In this document: one piece after another, positions 6,288 through 8,988 of the stretch
How the letters are laid out: each line of letters starts with the position of its first letter
How positions within the stretch are numbered: position 1 is the first letter of the stretch
Origin: CAXRGH01 sp964230195
Lineage (GTDB): Bacteria > Pseudomonadota > Gammaproteobacteria > Enterobacterales > Alteromonadaceae
NCBI GenBank assembly: GCA_964230195.1
Contig: CAXRGH010000034.1
Location: forward strand, 1 to 8,988
DNA length: 8,988 nucleotides
Direction of reading: 5' to 3'
The notes under the pieces: generated by a model
What the model was told of the DNA's origin: nothing
The model's database searches: none
Seen by the model: the letters and a program-made list of their open reading frames with translations, nothing else
Program-made: the position numbers and the translations under genes

Positions 6288-7145
6288 ATGAAAAACGAAA
6301 TCATAGGCGTTGTTGGCGCAACAGGAAAAACAGGTATTCGAGTACTCAATCAATTGGAGCAACTTGGTCATTCAACACGGGGCTTATCAAGAGGTGTAAA
6401 AGCTGACAATAACCGCTCCTTTGACTGGACTGACAGAACCACTTGGAAAGCTGCGTTAGAAGGTCTTCACTCCGTGTATGTAACTTACTTTCCAGATCTA
6501 GCTGTTCCGAGTGCTGAAGACGATATTCGCGCTCTTGTAGACTTGGCAAAGGCTTGCGGTATCAAACATCTCGTGTTGCTTTCCGGGCGCGGTGAAGAAG
6601 GTGCACAACGAGCCGAAGACGTTGTTATATCCAGTGGATTGGAGTGGAATATTGTTCGTGCTAGCTGGTTTATGCAAAACTTTAGCGAGAGCTTTATGCA
6701 TGATGGACTCAAGGCAGGAGAACTCGTCTTACCTGAACCTAAAGCAACAGAGCCGTTCATTGATGTGGATGATATTGCCGCAGTTGCTGTTGCAGCACTG
6801 ACCAGACATGAGTTGCGCAATCGATTACTTGAAATAACCGGGCCTGAACTCCTGTCATTTTTCGACTGTGTCGAAACAATAGTAACTGCCAGCGGTCGTG
6901 ACATTCGATTTACAACACTTCCTGTAGAAACCTATCTTGAAGCAGCGAGAACCGATGGTCTGCCGGAAGATATTGCGTGGTTGATCAATGAGTTGTTTGT
7001 CAATGTGCTCGATGGGAGAAACGAATCTGTCACCGACACGGTTGAGAAGGTGCTCGGTCGACCTGCCCGAAGGTTTTCTAGCTATGTTAAAGCAGCTGCA
7101 AACAAGGGTACCTGGGCAGAGGAAAAATACCCTATCGAAGACTAG
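6288..7145 (+). CDS. NmrA-like NAD(P)-binding family protein (atypical SDR)
   Basis: A cytoplasmic Rossmann-fold protein of 285 aa, the usual length for NmrA/HSCARG-like atypical short-chain dehydrogenases, which act as NAD(P)H-dependent quinone reductases, other reductases or redox-sensing proteins. The dinucleotide-binding motif GATGKTG is at residues 10-16 (G10, G13, G16). Later family-like segments are KHLVLLSGRGEEGAQRAED, WNIVRASWFMQNF (residues about 123-135) and PFIDVDDIAAVAVAAL. The classical SDR YxxxK pair is not evident, as expected for this subgroup. AAGG (6276-6279) lies 8 bases before the ATG. The gene is followed after 44 bases by the DUF1772 gene on the same strand; a weak ACTAG/CTAGT hairpin (7141-7158) spans the stop. 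Divergent AraC-family control is likely. The substrate is unknown. Confidence 0.9.
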   Translation: MKNEIIGVVGATGKTGIRVLNQLEQLGHSTRGLSRGVKADNNRSFDWTDRTTWKAALEGLHSVYVTYFPDLAVPSAEDDIRALVDLAKACGIKHLVLLSGRGEEGAQRAEDVVISSGLEWNIVRASWFMQNFSESFMHDGLKAGELVLPEPKATEPFIDVDDIAAVAVAALTRHELRNRLLEITGPELLSFFDCVETIVTASGRDIRFTTLPVETYLEAARTDGLPEDIAWLINELFVNVLDGRNESVTDTVEKVLGRPARRFSSYVKAAANKGTWAEEKYPIED

Positions 7146-7189
7146 AACTTACTCTAGTTAATACAACAAAATCTTGGAGGGCATCAAAA

Positions 7190-7645
7190 ATGCTGATTCT
7201 ACTCATTATCCTGACCGGCCTGATGTCCGGTATTTATCTCGCATTTTCTGCGGTTATCATGAAATCACTTAATGAATTGCCTGCGCTTCAAGCTGCGCAG
7301 GCGATGAACAAAATTAACGATGTAATCGTTAATACGATTTTCCTACCCATTTTTTTCGGATCAACACTCTGGTACGCCGGGTTGATTGTCTGGTCCTTGG
7401 CAGACTGGCAGGTTGGAAAATCTGGTCTAATCATGTTAGCGGCTTTGGCCTATATCATGGGTATGTTCTTAGTGACCGCCTTTGGTAATGTGCCAATGAA
7501 TAATAAGTTGAAGGCAAGCGAAAGTAATGAGGCTTTGCTCATGGATTACTGGAATAAGTACCAGCATTCGTGGACAAAATTGAATCACATACGAACCCTG
7601 AGTTGTATTGCATCTTGTGCTCTTCTGATCGCGTCACTGGTATAA
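7190..7645 (+). CDS. DUF1772 (anthrone oxygenase-like) integral membrane protein
   Basis: A 151-aa membrane protein with four hydrophobic segments at about residues 1-22, 47-70, 78-100 and 132-151. The family-like features are GIYLAFSAVIMKSLN near the N-terminus, FGNVPMNNKL at about residue 103, and W..Y...WT.LNHIRT near residues 121-135. DUF1772 includes fungal anthrone oxygenases, but most bacterial members have no demonstrated reaction, so only the family is claimed. GGAGGG (7176-7181) is a strong ribosome-binding site 8 bases before the ATG. It follows the NmrA-like gene by 44 bases and probably shares its transcript. Such members commonly accompany NAD(P)-binding and AraC-type genes, consistent with an inducible redox or detoxification operon. 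No terminator is clear after the stop. Confidence 0.88.
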   Translation: MLILLIILTGLMSGIYLAFSAVIMKSLNELPALQAAQAMNKINDVIVNTIFLPIFFGSTLWYAGLIVWSLADWQVGKSGLIMLAALAYIMGMFLVTAFGNVPMNNKLKASESNEALLMDYWNKYQHSWTKLNHIRTLSCIASCALLIASLV

Positions 7646-7803
7646 AGTTAACACTGAAAGGCTATTTGTAGGAGGATTTATTGCGCTTACACCCAATGAG
7701 TACCTGATAAGTATGGGTGATCAATCTGAAATAGCGTTTCGTGGTTTATCTCAAGTAAATGTAGCATCGACAAATTTGATGAGCGACTAAGGGGTACAGG
7801 GGC

Positions 7804-7896
7804 ATGCTGCATTTTATTGGTGCCTTTGTTGTCACTAGTACTTTTAACAAGAGTTGGCCCACACTCGCCTGTGAGTCTTTTGAAAATATTACTTAA
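7804..7896 (+). CDS. Possible 30-aa small protein, unknown
   Basis: ATG at 7804 is preceded by purine-rich AAGGGGTACAGGGGC, although the nearest G-run is very close to the ATG. The frame encodes MLHFIGAFVVTSTFNKSWPT and ten more residues, then TAA. A short hydrophobic N-terminus is the only feature. No family is recognised, and chance is a realistic explanation. Confidence 0.15.
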   Translation: MLHFIGAFVVTSTFNKSWPTLACESFENIT

Positions 7897-7966
7897 ATTA
7901 CTTATTGGTATATGCCAGTTTTAAATTGTGGATAATTTTTTTTAATCAACATGCGCACTAATAAGC

Positions 7967-7975
7967 TGTTAGCTA
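7967..7975. repeat. Left arm of 9-base inverted match flanking the hydrolase gene
   Basis: TGTTAGCTA here is the exact reverse complement of TAGCTAACA at 8958-8966, which begins at the hydrolase stop codon. In integron cassettes the first bases (GTTRRRY core) complement the first core site of the cassette's own attC. GTTAGCT deviates from that consensus at one position. Confidence 0.4.
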
Positions 7976-7991
7976 TCTACTGGAAGCAAGC

Positions 7992-8960
7992 ATGAAAATT
8001 CATATAACTATATTTTTTCTATTAATGATATCTGGTTGTTCAGCACAACCTGTTACTAATGTTGACGAAAATAAGCGGCCATTAAAAGCCGATCGCAAAT
8101 CAATAATCGATAAGCCAATTTGGCTTCATGGTTCTCCGGATTGTGATAACAATAAGGAGCCTGTGCATGACGCCTATATGCACTCCGAAAAAACGATCAT
8201 CATTAGACAAAATAAATGCATAACTTTTGAAGCTCCATTTATTTATGTTTTAGTCGGTGAGCAAAAAATACTAGTGTTAGATACCGGCGCGATAAATGAC
8301 AAGCTAGAGTCTTCGTTAGATAAAGAAATAGAGATGTTACTCGGTAAAGAGCAATTCTCTAGTAAAGAAATACTTGTTGTTCATTCCCATGGACATAGTG
8401 ACCATTATCAAGGAGATTATGCTTTTGAGAAGCACTCTAATGTTAAATTGATAAAGCCATCAGCAATAGAGGTCCATAAATTTTTTGGTTTTTCCGACTG
8501 GCCTCTAGGGCTGGCTACAATCGAATTAGGTGGAAGGCTGTTAACCGTCATACCTACTCCTGGGCATCAGGAAGAAGGCATAACTATCTATGATCATGAA
8601 ACCAAATGGCTTTTTACTGGGGACACTTTGTACCCTGGCTTAATTTATGTTAAAGACTGGGAATCCTATCGAGAAAGTATTAATAAACTCGCAACTTTTG
8701 CAAAAAACAATGAAGTTAAGGCAATTATGGGTTCTCACATTGAGATGGAGAATCGACCGGCATCATATTATCCAGTAGGTACTACCTACCAGCCGAATGA
8801 AGCAAAGCTCGACTTAAGTGTTGAGAGTTTACGAATACTGAATGCTCGGTTGGAAGAGACTGACAAGCCTACAGAGCTCATTTTTGATGATTTTATAATC
8901 CAACCTATGGGAAGAATTCAAAAAATACTAAGTAATATTGTTAGGTGGTTTACACAATAG
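7992..8960 (+). CDS. Metallo-beta-lactamase-fold hydrolase, lipoprotein
   Basis: A zinc-dependent hydrolase of 322 aa, predicted to be membrane-anchored in the envelope. The lipoprotein signal MKIHITIFFLLMISGC has lipobox ISGC with Cys16. The metal site is intact: HSHGHSDH gives H133, H135, D137 and H138; GH at H192 (TPGHQEEG); D211 in FTGDTLYPG; and H249 in IMGSHIEM. The substrate cannot be assigned: the family covers beta-lactams, lactones, thioesters, phosphodiesters and others. GGAAG (7983-7987) before the ATG supports the start. Codons are clearly more A/T-rich than in the NmrA-like and AraC genes, which suggests separate ancestry. It stands alone on the plus strand and is bracketed by TGTTAGCTA and TAGCTAACA, a possible integron-cassette signature. 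It differs in sequence from the broken hydrolase at 4023-4385. Confidence 0.92.
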   Translation: MKIHITIFFLLMISGCSAQPVTNVDENKRPLKADRKSIIDKPIWLHGSPDCDNNKEPVHDAYMHSEKTIIIRQNKCITFEAPFIYVLVGEQKILVLDTGAINDKLESSLDKEIEMLLGKEQFSSKEILVVHSHGHSDHYQGDYAFEKHSNVKLIKPSAIEVHKFFGFSDWPLGLATIELGGRLLTVIPTPGHQEEGITIYDHETKWLFTGDTLYPGLIYVKDWESYRESINKLATFAKNNEVKAIMGSHIEMENRPASYYPVGTTYQPNEAKLDLSVESLRILNARLEETDKPTELIFDDFIIQPMGRIQKILSNIVRWFTQ

Positions 8961-8988
8961 CTAACAAGGCAATTATGTATGAGATGTC
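8958..8988. other. Possible start of an attC-like site, cut by window edge
   Basis: The sequence TAGCTAACAAGGCAATTATG directly follows (and includes) the hydrolase stop codon. The AGCTAAC core followed by AAGGC resembles the opening of many attC recombination sites. The complementary right end, if present, lies beyond the window, so this is unproven. Confidence 0.25.

Larger units (their letters stand above)
7646..7991. other. Spacer with no supported conventional gene
   Basis: A GGAGGA sequence (7671-7676) precedes a TTG that opens only a few codons. Another frame stays open from about 7647 to a TAA near 7792 (containing IALTPNEYLISMGDQ) but lacks a well-placed start, so it may be a decayed gene. 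The right part is very AT-rich and probably carries the promoter of the lipoprotein gene at 7992, although no convincing -35/-10 pair was found. Confidence 0.45.

Noticed and set aside
6485..6904. 139-codon minus-strand frame
   Set aside because: Antisense to the NmrA-like gene, whose Rossmann motif and full family length fix the coding strand.
7847..7974. attC site of an upstream integron cassette, starting at TTTTAACAAGAG
   Set aside because: Its ends do not pair well, and the interior lacks the imperfect palindrome expected of attC.

Overview
The window looks like chromosomal accessory DNA from a marine gammaproteobacterium (Vibrio, Shewanella or Pseudoalteromonas-like). The basis is gene style, moderate-to-low GC, and a hybrid-type sensor kinase, AraC regulator and lipoprotein hydrolase of the kind common there. 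No rRNA, tRNA or housekeeping marker is present, so the genus is an inference only.

Left block (1-2929, minus strand). A periplasmic solute-binding protein of the family 1 (sugar-type) class overlaps by 11 bases the start of a membrane-bound sensor histidine kinase that runs off the left edge. No transporter permease or ATPase is visible. The likeliest reading is a signalling pair in which the binding protein presents a ligand to the kinase sensor domain. A candidate promoter lies upstream at 2900-2929. A small three-helix membrane protein of unknown function diverges to the right (3059-3430), preceded by a 15-base direct repeat.

Middle block (3431-5193). About 1.76 kb has no intact conventional gene. 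It holds four perfectly phased 19-base tandem repeats (3756-3831), the last merging into an 8-bp hairpin. It also holds a pair of ~24-base direct repeats (3853-3900) and a frameshifted, truncated metallo-beta-lactamase-fold pseudogene on the minus strand (4023-4385). A hairpin-rich stretch at about 4844-5185 has unexplained short open frames on both strands. The block reads as a decayed or insertion-prone spacer.

Right block (5194-7645). An AraC-family regulator (minus) is transcribed divergently from an NmrA-type NAD(P)-binding protein and a DUF1772 membrane protein (plus). The regulator has a good promoter at 6179-6207, and the shared intergenic region carries a direct repeat that is a candidate operator. 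This is probably a regulator with its target operon for a small-molecule redox or detoxification function.

Right end (7646-8988). After a 346-base spacer with only weak small frames comes an AT-rich gene for a lipoprotein with an intact metallo-beta-lactamase-fold active site. It is bracketed by an exact 9-base inverted match, TGTTAGCTA / TAGCTAACA. This resembles, without proving, the start and attC-core signature of an integron gene cassette.
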